Made by a program: the position numbers and the translations under genes. From REEB95 sp035632395 (GTDB lineage: Bacteria > Pseudomonadota > Alphaproteobacteria > ATCC43930 > CGMCC-115725): a DNA stretch of 8,451 bases. The notes beneath the pieces were generated by a model. It was not told the origin of the DNA. It saw only the letters and a list, made by a program, of their open reading frames with translations, and ran no database searches. Below, piece by piece: positions 1-6,536 of this stretch (positions are counted from its first letter, which is position 1; every line of letters begins with the position of its first letter). The stretch spans positions 1 through 8,451 of the forward strand of contig DASQGX010000083.1 of assembly GCA_035632395.1 (NCBI GenBank), given 5' to 3'.

Positions 1-25
1 TCGGGTTCGCGGGAGTGCGGTTTTC
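1..25 (+). promoter_or_regulatory. rseP leader with Shine-Dalgarno-like GGGAG
   Basis: The window opens 25 bases before the rseP ATG. A GGGAG at 11-15 sits 10 bases upstream of that ATG and is a plausible but slightly distant ribosome binding site. The rseP frame is open back to base 2, so a start further upstream cannot be fully excluded, but no in-frame ATG, GTG or TTG is visible in these bases. In related genomes dxr or cdsA lies just upstream. Nothing of either can be identified in so short a stretch. Confidence 0.4.
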
Positions 26-1165
26 ATGGGTTTCCTGAGCGGTGGCATCGGCTACGTGGTGCCGTTCCTCGTCGTTTTGACCGTTCTCGTCTTCTTCCAC
101 GAGCTCGGCCACTATTTGGTCGCGCGCTGGAACAAGGTCCGGATCGAGACATTTTCGATCGGATTCGGCCCCGAGCTTTTCGGCTGGACCGACCGCGTCG
201 GCACGCGCTGGAAGGTGAGCGCGATTCCGCTCGGCGGCTACGTCAAGATGTTCGGCGACGCCGATCCCGCCTCGATGGCGCTGCCCGATGAAGAAATCGC
301 GCAGATGACCGAGGCCGAGAAGGCGGTCTCGTTCCATCACAAGCGGCTGATGCAGCGCGTTGCCGTCGTCGCCGCCGGTCCGATCGCGAATTTCATCTTC
401 ACCCTGGTGGTGCTGGCGCTGCTCTTCGCCACTGTCGGCCAGCCGTTCACGCCGGCGCAAGTCGGCAAGGTGCAGGCGGGCAGCGCCGCCGATGCCGGCG
501 GCCTCAAGGCGGGCGACACCATCGTCGGCATCGACGGATCGGCGATCCATCGCTTCGAAGACATCCAGCAGGCGGTCCGGCTCGATGACGGCAAGCCGCT
601 CGCCATCACGATCCAGCGCAATGGCAAGGATCTGACGCTGTCGATCACGCCGCGCGTCACGACGGTCACCGACCGGTTCGGCTATTCGCATCGCTTCCCA
701 TTGCTCGGCATCGAGCGTCGGGGCGTCAACTACGTCCGGCGCAATCCGGTCGAGGCGGTTTGGCGCGCGGGACAGGAAACCGGCAATCTCATCACCGGCA
801 CGCTCACCTCCGTGTGGCAGATGATCATCGGCGCCCGTCCGGCCGACGAGATCGGCGGCCCGCTGCGCATCGCCCAGATGTCGGGCGAAGTGGCGCAAGG
901 CGGCGTGGTGGCGCTGATGTGGTTCATGGCCGTGCTGTCGGTCAATCTCGGCCTGATCAACCTCTTCCCGATCCCGGTGCTTGACGGCGGCCATCTGCTC
1001 TTCTATTTCGCGGAAGCGCTGCGCGGCAGGCCGCTTGGCGCACGCGCGCAGGAGTACGGCTTCCGGCTCGGCCTGGCTGTGGTGCTGACGCTGATGGTCT
1101 TCGCCACGTGGAACGACCTGGTGCACATCGGCATACTCAAGTTCTTAAAGGGCTTCGGGACTTGA
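26..1165 (+). CDS. rseP: RseP-type site-2 intramembrane zinc metalloprotease
   Basis: This is an inner-membrane S2P-family protease (M50) that cuts transmembrane segments of anti-sigma factors and signal-peptide remnants. The 379-residue protein has the zinc-binding HELGH motif at residues 25-29, inside the first membrane segment (about 8-30). The conserved GYVK loop follows at 71-74, a second hydrophobic segment lies at about 113-137, and a single PDZ domain spans about 143-212. A third membrane segment (about 294-316) leads into the second catalytic motif, N312 to G321 with the metal-ligand Asp at 320 in LDG. A last membrane segment is at about 346-365. E. coli RseP is near 450 residues with two PDZ domains; the shorter one-PDZ form is common in alphaproteobacteria. 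The position directly upstream of bamA matches the conserved cluster. Its substrate in this organism cannot be told from the sequence. Confidence 0.95.
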   Translation: MGFLSGGIGYVVPFLVVLTVLVFFHELGHYLVARWNKVRIETFSIGFGPELFGWTDRVGTRWKVSAIPLGGYVKMFGDADPASMALPDEEIAQMTEAEKAVSFHHKRLMQRVAVVAAGPIANFIFTLVVLALLFATVGQPFTPAQVGKVQAGSAADAGGLKAGDTIVGIDGSAIHRFEDIQQAVRLDDGKPLAITIQRNGKDLTLSITPRVTTVTDRFGYSHRFPLLGIERRGVNYVRRNPVEAVWRAGQETGNLITGTLTSVWQMIIGARPADEIGGPLRIAQMSGEVAQGGVVALMWFMAVLSVNLGLINLFPIPVLDGGHLLFYFAEALRGRPLGARAQEYGFRLGLAVVLTLMVFATWNDLVHIGILKFLKGFGT

Positions 1166-1189
1166 AGGCCGGCAGGTAAAAGCGTGAAC

Positions 1190-1202
1190 GGGGAGGGGGG
1201 AG
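1190..1202 (+). promoter_or_regulatory. strong Shine-Dalgarno that decides the bamA start
   Basis: The purine run GGGGAGGGGGGAG contains a perfect GGAGG at 1192-1196, eight bases before the GTG at 1205. This is near-ideal spacing. An alternative GTG at 1184 would put this ribosome binding site inside its own codons 3-7 and has only a weak AGG upstream. An ATG at 1214 is 17 bases away, which is too far. The site therefore favours GTG 1205 as the bamA start. Confidence 0.6.
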
Positions 1203-1204
1203 CC

Positions 1205-3622
1205 GTGCGAAGGATGGCGGGCGCCGCATTGGTGTTTGCGCTCGCGCTGGCGTCGTTCGTCGCCGTCGCGCCGCAGGCGGCGCTGGCCCAAGGCATCCGG
1301 CTGACACCGCCCGCGTCGATGCGGGCCCAGACCCAGACGCAGACTCAGACTCAGACTCAGGCGCCAAACGCAGGCGGGATCAATGCGGGCGACACCATCG
1401 AAGAAGTCCGCATCGAAGGCACCCAGCGCGTCGAGCCCGAGACCGTGCGCTCCTACATGCAGATCGGACCCGGCGACAAGTTCGATTCCGCGCGGCTCGA
1501 CCAGTCGCTCAAGAGCCTGTACGCCACCGGTCTGTTCAGCGACGTGACGCTGCGGCGCGAAGGCAACGCGCTCATCGTCCATGTCGTCGAGAATCCGGTG
1601 ATCAATCGCGTCGCCTTTGAGGGCAACAGCAAGCTCGACGACGACACACTCAAAAACGAAGTCCAGCTCAAGCCGCGCAGCGTCTATACCCGCCAGAAGG
1701 TGCAGGCCGACGTCGGCCGCATTCTCGATCTCTATCGCCGCAACGGCCGCTTCGCCGCAACCGTCGATCCCAAGATCATCAAGCTCGACCAGGACCGCGT
1801 CGATCTGGTCTTCGAGATCAACGAAGGCGATTTCACCGGTGTGCGCGCCATCAATTTCGTCGGCAACAAGGTCTTCGATGCCGATACGTTGCGCGGCATC
1901 GTATCGACCAAGGAATCGCGCTGGTGGCGTTTCCTCTCCACCTCGGACACCTACGATCCCGACCGCATCAGCTACGACCGCGACCTGCTGCGCAAATTCT
2001 ACCTGTCGCAGGGTTACGCCGATTTCCGGGTGATCTCGGCGATCGCCGAGCTGACGCCCGAGCGCGACGGCTTCCTGGTGACGTTCACGGTGGAAGAGGG
2101 CAAGCGCTACAAGTTCGGCAAGGTCGATCTGGTCAACGAGCTCAAGGAAATCGATCCGGCGATCCTCAAAGCGCTGATCACCACCAAACAAGGCGACTGG
2201 TACAACGCCGACGCGGTCGACAACACAATCCACGCGATTACCAACGCGCTCGGCAACCGCGGCTACGCCTTCGTCCAGGTCCAGCCGCAGGTGCATCGCA
2301 ACGCCGAGACGCACACCATCGACGTGACCTATGACGTGAAGGAAGGTCCGCGCGTCTATGTCGAACGTATCGACATCACCGGCAATCTGCGCACGCTCGA
2401 TTACGTCATCCGGCGCGAGATGCGGCTGGTCGAAGGCGACGCCTTCAGCACCGAAAAGCTCGACCGCTCCCAGCAGCGGCTCAAGAACCTGAACTACTTC
2501 AAGAAGGTTTCGGTCACCAATACCCAAGGCTCGGCGGCGGACAAGACCGTTGTGCACGTCAACGTCGAGGAGCAGTCGACCGGCGACTTCACCTTCGGCG
2601 TCGGGTTCTCGACTACCGACGGTCCGTTGGTCGACGCCGGCATCCACGAACGCAATCTGCTAGGCAAAGGCCTCGATTTGCGCGTTGACACGTTGGCGTC
2701 GTTCCGCACGCAGCAGGGCAACATCAGCTTCACCAATCCGTATTTCCTCGACCGCAACGTTGCCGCCGGCTTCGACATCTTCGCCATTCAGCGCGACAAT
2801 CAAGACTTCGCCGGCTTCAACCAGTTCACGGTCGGCGGCGACCTCCGCGCCGGCTATCAGATCGTCGGACCACTGCGTCAAACGGTGAAGTACACGCTGC
2901 GCCAAGACCGCATTTATAACGTCTGTACGACGAGCGGGGCGGCGCAGGGCTTGTGCAGCCCGCCGGCCTCGATCTACGTCGCCGATCAGGCCGGCAACCG
3001 GTTGACTTCGGCCGTGGGCCAGACGCTGCTTTATGACAAGCGCGACAGCCCGAACAATCCGACGGCCGGCTGGTTCGTGTCGGAAGGCAATGACATCGCC
3101 GGCGCCGGCGGCGACGTGCGCTACCTGCGTTCGTCGCTGTCGGGCGGCATCTATCATTCGTGGGCGCCGAGTTGGGTGACGAGCCTGACCGGCGAAGGCG
3201 GATACATCTTCGGCATCGGTCAAAGGGTCGCCATCGAGGACCGCTTCTTTGTCGGCGGCGATAATTTGCGCGGCTTCGCAACCGGCGGTATCGGTCCGCG
3301 CGACCAGAACACGACGCAGGCCTTGGGTGGCAACATCTACTACGTCGGATCGGTGACAGAAGGCTTCCCGCTCGGCCTGCCGGCCGAGCTCGGCCTGACC
3401 GGCCGCGTTTGGACCGATTTCGGCAGCCTCATTCACACCGACGATCCGCCGGATCCGGCGAATCCGATCCAACAGAGTGATTCGCTGCGTGTCTCGGCGG
3501 GTTTCGGCTTCACTTGGCAGTCGCCGTTCGGGCCGATCCGTATCGATCTCGGCCACCCGATCTTACGCAAGAGCTTCGACAAGATGAGCATCTTCCGCTT
3601 CGGCTTCGGGTCGAGCTTCTGA
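1205..3622 (+). CDS. bamA: BamA, outer-membrane beta-barrel assembly protein (Omp85)
   Basis: BamA is the core insertase of the BAM complex, folding beta-barrel proteins into the outer membrane. From GTG 1205 the protein has 805 residues, matching the family. A signal peptide (Arg-Arg, then a hydrophobic stretch) probably ends at ALA28 before Gln29. A low-complexity Gln-Thr linker (about 42-52) precedes five POTRA domains at roughly 64-130, 132-206, 210-297, 300-380 and 383-457. The 16-strand barrel runs from about 458 to the end. The loop-6 lid motif appears as NLRGF at 687-691, and the protein ends in an aromatic beta-signal with terminal Phe805. The frame is also open from GTG 1184 (812 residues), but the ribosome binding site supports 1205. 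The only two cysteines of the mature protein are C574 and C584 in a predicted surface loop. The stop overlaps the skp ATG as TGATG, indicating translational coupling. Confidence 0.96.
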   Translation: MRRMAGAALVFALALASFVAVAPQAALAQGIRLTPPASMRAQTQTQTQTQTQAPNAGGINAGDTIEEVRIEGTQRVEPETVRSYMQIGPGDKFDSARLDQSLKSLYATGLFSDVTLRREGNALIVHVVENPVINRVAFEGNSKLDDDTLKNEVQLKPRSVYTRQKVQADVGRILDLYRRNGRFAATVDPKIIKLDQDRVDLVFEINEGDFTGVRAINFVGNKVFDADTLRGIVSTKESRWWRFLSTSDTYDPDRISYDRDLLRKFYLSQGYADFRVISAIAELTPERDGFLVTFTVEEGKRYKFGKVDLVNELKEIDPAILKALITTKQGDWYNADAVDNTIHAITNALGNRGYAFVQVQPQVHRNAETHTIDVTYDVKEGPRVYVERIDITGNLRTLDYVIRREMRLVEGDAFSTEKLDRSQQRLKNLNYFKKVSVTNTQGSAADKTVVHVNVEEQSTGDFTFGVGFSTTDGPLVDAGIHERNLLGKGLDLRVDTLASFRTQQGNISFTNPYFLDRNVAAGFDIFAIQRDNQDFAGFNQFTVGGDLRAGYQIVGPLRQTVKYTLRQDRIYNVCTTSGAAQGLCSPPASIYVADQAGNRLTSAVGQTLLYDKRDSPNNPTAGWFVSEGNDIAGAGGDVRYLRSSLSGGIYHSWAPSWVTSLTGEGGYIFGIGQRVAIEDRFFVGGDNLRGFATGGIGPRDQNTTQALGGNIYYVGSVTEGFPLGLPAELGLTGRVWTDFGSLIHTDDPPDPANPIQQSDSLRVSAGFGFTWQSPFGPIRIDLGHPILRKSFDKMSIFRFGFGSSF
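1328..1360 (+). repeat. in-frame hexanucleotide tandem repeat in bamA
   Basis: Five CAGACN units plus a final CAG run in tandem here, and the last three full units (1340-1357) are identical CAGACT. In the bamA frame they encode Gln-Thr five times and then Gln, between the signal peptide and POTRA1. Because the unit is 6 bases, slippage would add or remove Gln-Thr pairs without a frameshift. The stretch looks like a disordered spacer rather than part of a folded domain. Confidence 0.8.
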
Positions 3623-4239
3623 TGTCGCTTCGCCGGTTTGCGCACGCGGTGAGCGCTGCGCTGCTGTGTCTGATGGCACTGGCGGCGGTTCCCGCACGCG
3701 CCCAGGCGCCGGCGCCGGCATCGCCGCCGCCGCCGACGGTCGTCGTTATCGCCGACATCAATCAGATCTTGCACGACGCAAAGTCGGCGAAAGACGTTCA
3801 ATCGCAAATCGACCGCGCCATGGCCGACTTCTCGAAGCAGGTGTCGACGAGCGAGAACGAATTACAGCAAATGCGCGACGAGCTTGAGCGCGAGCGCAGC
3901 ACTTTGTCGCCGGATGCATTCAGTGCCAAGTCGCGACAGTATCAACAGCGCTTCGATGCGCTCGACCGGACGGTTCAGGGGCGGCGCCAGGCGCTGCAGC
4001 AAAGCTACAACGAGTCGATGACGAAGATCGAGAACACCGCTTTGCAGATCATCGCGCAGATCGCCGGCGAGCATAAGGCCAACATGGTGCTGACACGCGC
4101 CGCCGTGTTGTTTGCGGCCAATAACCTCGACATCACGGCCGAAGTGACCAAGCGGCTCGACGATCAACTGCCGACGATGCAGGTCAAGCTGCCGCCTCCT
4201 GGCGCCCCGGCGCCAGCACCGGCGCCGGCAAAACACTGA
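3622..4239 (+). CDS. skp: Skp/OmpH-family periplasmic chaperone
   Basis: Skp is a trimeric periplasmic chaperone that holds unfolded outer-membrane proteins on their way to BAM. The 205-residue product begins with a clear signal peptide (RR at 4-5, hydrophobic core about 9-22, likely cleavage after ARA at 25-27). The mature part opens with a Pro/Ala-rich segment (about 29-38), then the typical strand VVVIADINQIL (40-50), and long charged, Gln-rich helices (about 53-150) that fit the coiled-coil tentacles. The family's C-terminal region follows (about 154-188), and then a Pro/Ala tail (191-204). The frame is open further upstream to 3514, but a start there would lie inside bamA and bury the signal peptide, so ATG 3622, overlapping the bamA stop, is preferred. 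The Pro/Ala extensions at both ends are not part of the E. coli Skp core. The neighbours bamA and lpxD match the conserved skp position. Confidence 0.9.
   Translation: MSLRRFAHAVSAALLCLMALAAVPARAQAPAPASPPPPTVVVIADINQILHDAKSAKDVQSQIDRAMADFSKQVSTSENELQQMRDELERERSTLSPDAFSAKSRQYQQRFDALDRTVQGRRQALQQSYNESMTKIENTALQIIAQIAGEHKANMVLTRAAVLFAANNLDITAEVTKRLDDQLPTMQVKLPPPGAPAPAPAPAKH
4207..4228 (+). other. GC-only 8-bp hairpin at the skp-lpxD junction
   Basis: CCGGCGCC at 4207-4214 pairs perfectly with GGCGCCGG at 4221-4228 around a six-base loop. The stem lies inside the Ala-Pro codons of the skp tail and ends eight bases before the skp stop, just upstream of the lpxD ATG at 4239. No U-run follows, so it is not an intrinsic terminator. 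It may simply reflect Ala-Pro codon choice at high GC, or it may mask lpxD initiation until ribosomes finishing skp open it. Confidence 0.4.
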
Positions 4240-5261
4240 TGGCGGACAAGCGGTTTTTCACCGTCGCCGGACCGTTCACGGCGGAAGAGATTTCGCGTCG
4301 TACCGGCGCCACGCTGGCCGGCTCGGCGAACGGTAAATTGGTGCTGCGCGACGTCGCGCCGCTGGATGGCGCAGGCCCGGATCAGCTCAGCTTCCTCGAT
4401 AATCGCAAATACATCGACCTCTTCCGCAAGACCGGCGCGGGCGCCTGCTTTGTCCACCCCGATCTTGCGGGTGATGCGCCGAAGGGCGTCGCGACGCTGA
4501 TGACACCCGATCCGTATCGCGCCTATGCGCTCGCCGCTCAGGCGTTCTATCCCGAGCCGCCGCCGGTGTCGGGGGTGGCGCCGTCGGCGGTGGTCGACGC
4601 CACGGTCGAGCTCGGCGAAGGCTGCCGTATCGAGGCCAATGCGGTGATCGGCGATCACGCCAAGATCGGCCGGCGCTGTCTGATCGGGCCCAACGCCGTG
4701 ATCGGTCCGGGCGTCGTGCTGGGCGACGACGTGCGCGTCGGCGCCAACGCCAGCATCAGCCACAGCCTGATCGGCAACCGTGTGCGGATTTATCCGGGCG
4801 CGCGGCTTGGCCAGGACGGGTTCGGCTTCGCGCCGGACCGTAACGGCTTCGTCAAAGTGCCGCAGCTCGGCCGCGTCGTTGTTGGCGACGATGTCGAGAT
4901 CGGCGCCAATTCGACGGTCGACCGCGGCGCCGGGCCCGACACGGTCATCGGGCCGGGAACGATGATTGATAATCTCGTGCAGATCGGGCACAACGTCCAA
5001 ATCGGGCGCCAGTGCGTGCTCGTGTCGCAGACCGGCATCTCGGGCAGTACCAAGTTGGGCGATTTCGTCATGATCGGCGGTCAGGGCGGCCTCATCGGAC
5101 ATCTCGATATCGGCACCGGCGCGAAGATAGGCGCCCAGGCTGGCGTCATGCGCGACGTGCCGGCGGGCGCGACCGTGCTCGGCTCGCCGGCGTTTCCGGT
5201 GCGCGACTTCCATCGCATGATCGCCGCGTTGCGGCGGCTGGCGAAAACGCGGGATGACTAA
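4239..5261 (+). CDS. lpxD: LpxD, UDP-3-O-acyl-glucosamine N-acyltransferase
   Basis: LpxD performs the third step of lipid A synthesis in the cytoplasm: it moves a 3-hydroxyacyl chain from acyl-ACP to the 2-amino group of UDP-3-O-acyl-glucosamine. The 340-residue length is normal. The N-terminal uridine-binding domain (about 1-105) includes the conserved SFLDNRKY at 51-58. A left-handed beta-helix follows, made of hexapeptide repeats (about 112-310, many I/V-G repeats). The catalytic base is H251 in QIGHN, matching E. coli His239, and a second conserved His is at 288 (IGH). A C-terminal helix rich in Arg and Leu (about 322-337) packs the trimer. The ATG overlaps the skp stop as TGATG with no convincing Shine-Dalgarno, so translation probably depends on coupling to skp. 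The end overlaps fabZ by 8 bases. Confidence 0.96.
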   Translation: MADKRFFTVAGPFTAEEISRRTGATLAGSANGKLVLRDVAPLDGAGPDQLSFLDNRKYIDLFRKTGAGACFVHPDLAGDAPKGVATLMTPDPYRAYALAAQAFYPEPPPVSGVAPSAVVDATVELGEGCRIEANAVIGDHAKIGRRCLIGPNAVIGPGVVLGDDVRVGANASISHSLIGNRVRIYPGARLGQDGFGFAPDRNGFVKVPQLGRVVVGDDVEIGANSTVDRGAGPDTVIGPGTMIDNLVQIGHNVQIGRQCVLVSQTGISGSTKLGDFVMIGGQGGLIGHLDIGTGAKIGAQAGVMRDVPAGATVLGSPAFPVRDFHRMIAALRRLAKTRDD

Positions 5262-5724
5262 AGTGGACGCCCAGCCGGCGACCGTGGCCGAAATCGACCG
5301 GGCGCGGATCATGCAAATGATCCCGCACCGCGATCCGTTCCTGATGATCGATCGCGTCGTCGACGTCCGCTCGGGCCACAGCGCGATCGGCGTCAAGCAC
5401 GTCAATGCCGACGAATACTATTTCAAGGGTCATTTTCCGCAGCGGCCGGTGATGCCCGGCGTGCTCATCATCGAGGCGATGGCGCAGACCGCGGCCGTGC
5501 TCGTGGTGCACACGCTTGGCGCCGAATTCGAGGGCAAGCTGGTCTATTTCATGTCGATCGACAACGCACGGTTCCGCCGGCCGGTCGTGCCCGGCGATGT
5601 CATGATGGTGCCGGTGACCTGCCAGCGCCACCGCGGCATGGTATGGAAGTTCGACGGCCAGGCCAAGGTCGGCGACAACCTGGTGGCGGAGGCAACCTTC
5701 GCCGCGATGATCCTGGATAGCTGA
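5254..5724 (+). CDS. fabZ: FabZ, 3-hydroxyacyl-ACP dehydratase
   Basis: FabZ dehydrates (3R)-hydroxyacyl-ACP to trans-2-enoyl-ACP in fatty acid elongation, and so competes with LpxA and LpxD for the same hydroxyacyl-ACP pool. The 156-residue protein has a hot-dog fold. The conserved IPHRDPF is at 23-29, the catalytic His is H60 in GHFP (59-62), and the catalytic Glu is E74 in the PGVLIIEAMAQ segment (68-78). A conserved P-GD turn is at 113-115 in the second half. The ATG at 5254 lies 8 bases inside the lpxD end. A GTG three codons later (5263) is a possible alternative, and neither has a strong ribosome binding site. Sitting between lpxD and lpxA is the standard arrangement, which ties fatty acid and lipid A synthesis to one transcript. 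Confidence 0.96.
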   Translation: MTKVDAQPATVAEIDRARIMQMIPHRDPFLMIDRVVDVRSGHSAIGVKHVNADEYYFKGHFPQRPVMPGVLIIEAMAQTAAVLVVHTLGAEFEGKLVYFMSIDNARFRRPVVPGDVMMVPVTCQRHRGMVWKFDGQAKVGDNLVAEATFAAMILDS

Positions 5725-5732
5725 GTCAGAGA

Positions 5733-6536
5733 ATGCCGCAAATTCATCCGACGGCCATCGTCGAGCCGGGCGCCAAGCTCGCCCCCAGTGCGATCGTTGG
5801 GCCGTTCTGCTTGGTCGGCCCCAAGGTCGAGCTCGGCGAGCGTGTCGAGCTGATCTCGCATGTCACCGTCGCCGGCCGCACCACCATCGGCGATGGCACG
5901 CGCATTTTCCCCTTCGCGTCGATCGGCCATATTCCGCAGGATCTCAAGTACAAGGGCGAGGAATCACGGCTCGAGATCGGGCGCGACAACATCATTCGCG
6001 AGCACGTGACGATCAATCCCGGCACGTCGGGCGGCGGCATGGTGACGCGCGTCGGCGACAATTGTGCCTTCATGGTCGGCGTCCACATCGCGCACGATTG
6101 CATCGTCGGCGATCACGTCATCATGGCCAATAATGCAACCCTCGCCGGCCACGTGCGGATCGAGGAATACGCCGTCTTCGGCGGCCTTTCGGCGGTGCAC
6201 CAATTCGTCCGTATCGGCCGGCACGCCATGGTCGGCGGCGTCACCGGCGTCGAGCGCGATGTCATTCCCTACGGCTCGGTGGTCGGCGACCGGGCGCGGC
6301 TTTCGGGCCTCAATATCGTCGGCATGCAGCGCCGTGGATTTGTCCGCGACGACATCCAGGCGCTGCGCACCGCCTATCAGATGCTCTTCGGCAACGAGAC
6401 CGGCACCTTCGCCGAACGGCTGACGGCGGTGGACAAACAGTTTCCGACTGTCGCTCCTGTGCGCGACGTGGTCGAATTCGCCCGCGCCGAATCGATCCGC
6501 GGCCTGTGTCAGCCGCGCACCAATGGCGGCAGCTGA
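5733..6536 (+). CDS. lpxA: LpxA, UDP-N-acetylglucosamine O-acyltransferase
   Basis: LpxA starts lipid A synthesis by transferring a 3-hydroxyacyl chain from ACP to the 3-OH of UDP-GlcNAc. The 267-residue protein begins directly with the hexapeptide beta-helix (IHPTAIV at 4-10, repeats to about 187), followed by the C-terminal helical domain (about 190-260) with the conserved RRGF at 200-203. The catalytic His is H121 in IAHD, matching E. coli His125, and the NNATLAGH segment (133-140) is intact. The acyl-chain ruler position equivalent to E. coli Gly173 is G169, which leaves room for a long chain. It starts 8 bases after the fabZ stop behind a weak AGAGA. Its last 14 bases overlap the start of the lpxI-lpxB frame. 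Confidence 0.96.
   Translation: MPQIHPTAIVEPGAKLAPSAIVGPFCLVGPKVELGERVELISHVTVAGRTTIGDGTRIFPFASIGHIPQDLKYKGEESRLEIGRDNIIREHVTINPGTSGGGMVTRVGDNCAFMVGVHIAHDCIVGDHVIMANNATLAGHVRIEEYAVFGGLSAVHQFVRIGRHAMVGGVTGVERDVIPYGSVVGDRARLSGLNIVGMQRRGFVRDDIQALRTAYQMLFGNETGTFAERLTAVDKQFPTVAPVRDVVEFARAESIRGLCQPRTNGGS

Noticed and set aside
1166..1204. Possible terminator or stress-responsive promoter between rseP and bamA
   Set aside because: The 39-base gap has no stem followed by U residues and no -35/-10 pair I could defend; only the ribosome binding site is supported.
1145..2647. 500-codon open frame on the minus strand inside bamA
   Set aside because: It is an antisense shadow of a GC-rich gene: Asp/Val/Arg/Ala-rich with no recognisable domain, and it lies wholly against a clear BamA coding sequence.
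2660..3556. 298-codon minus-strand frame opposite the BamA barrel
   Set aside because: It has the same shadow composition, no family motif, and the plus-strand barrel is intact throughout.
3514..3621. Upstream extension of skp to 3514
   Set aside because: It lies inside bamA and would put 36 charged residues before an obvious signal peptide; ATG 3622 at the bamA stop fits better.
4164..5405. 413-codon minus-strand frame opposite lpxD
   Set aside because: Its His/Asp/Ala-rich repeats mirror the LpxD hexapeptide repeats read backwards; it is not an independent gene.
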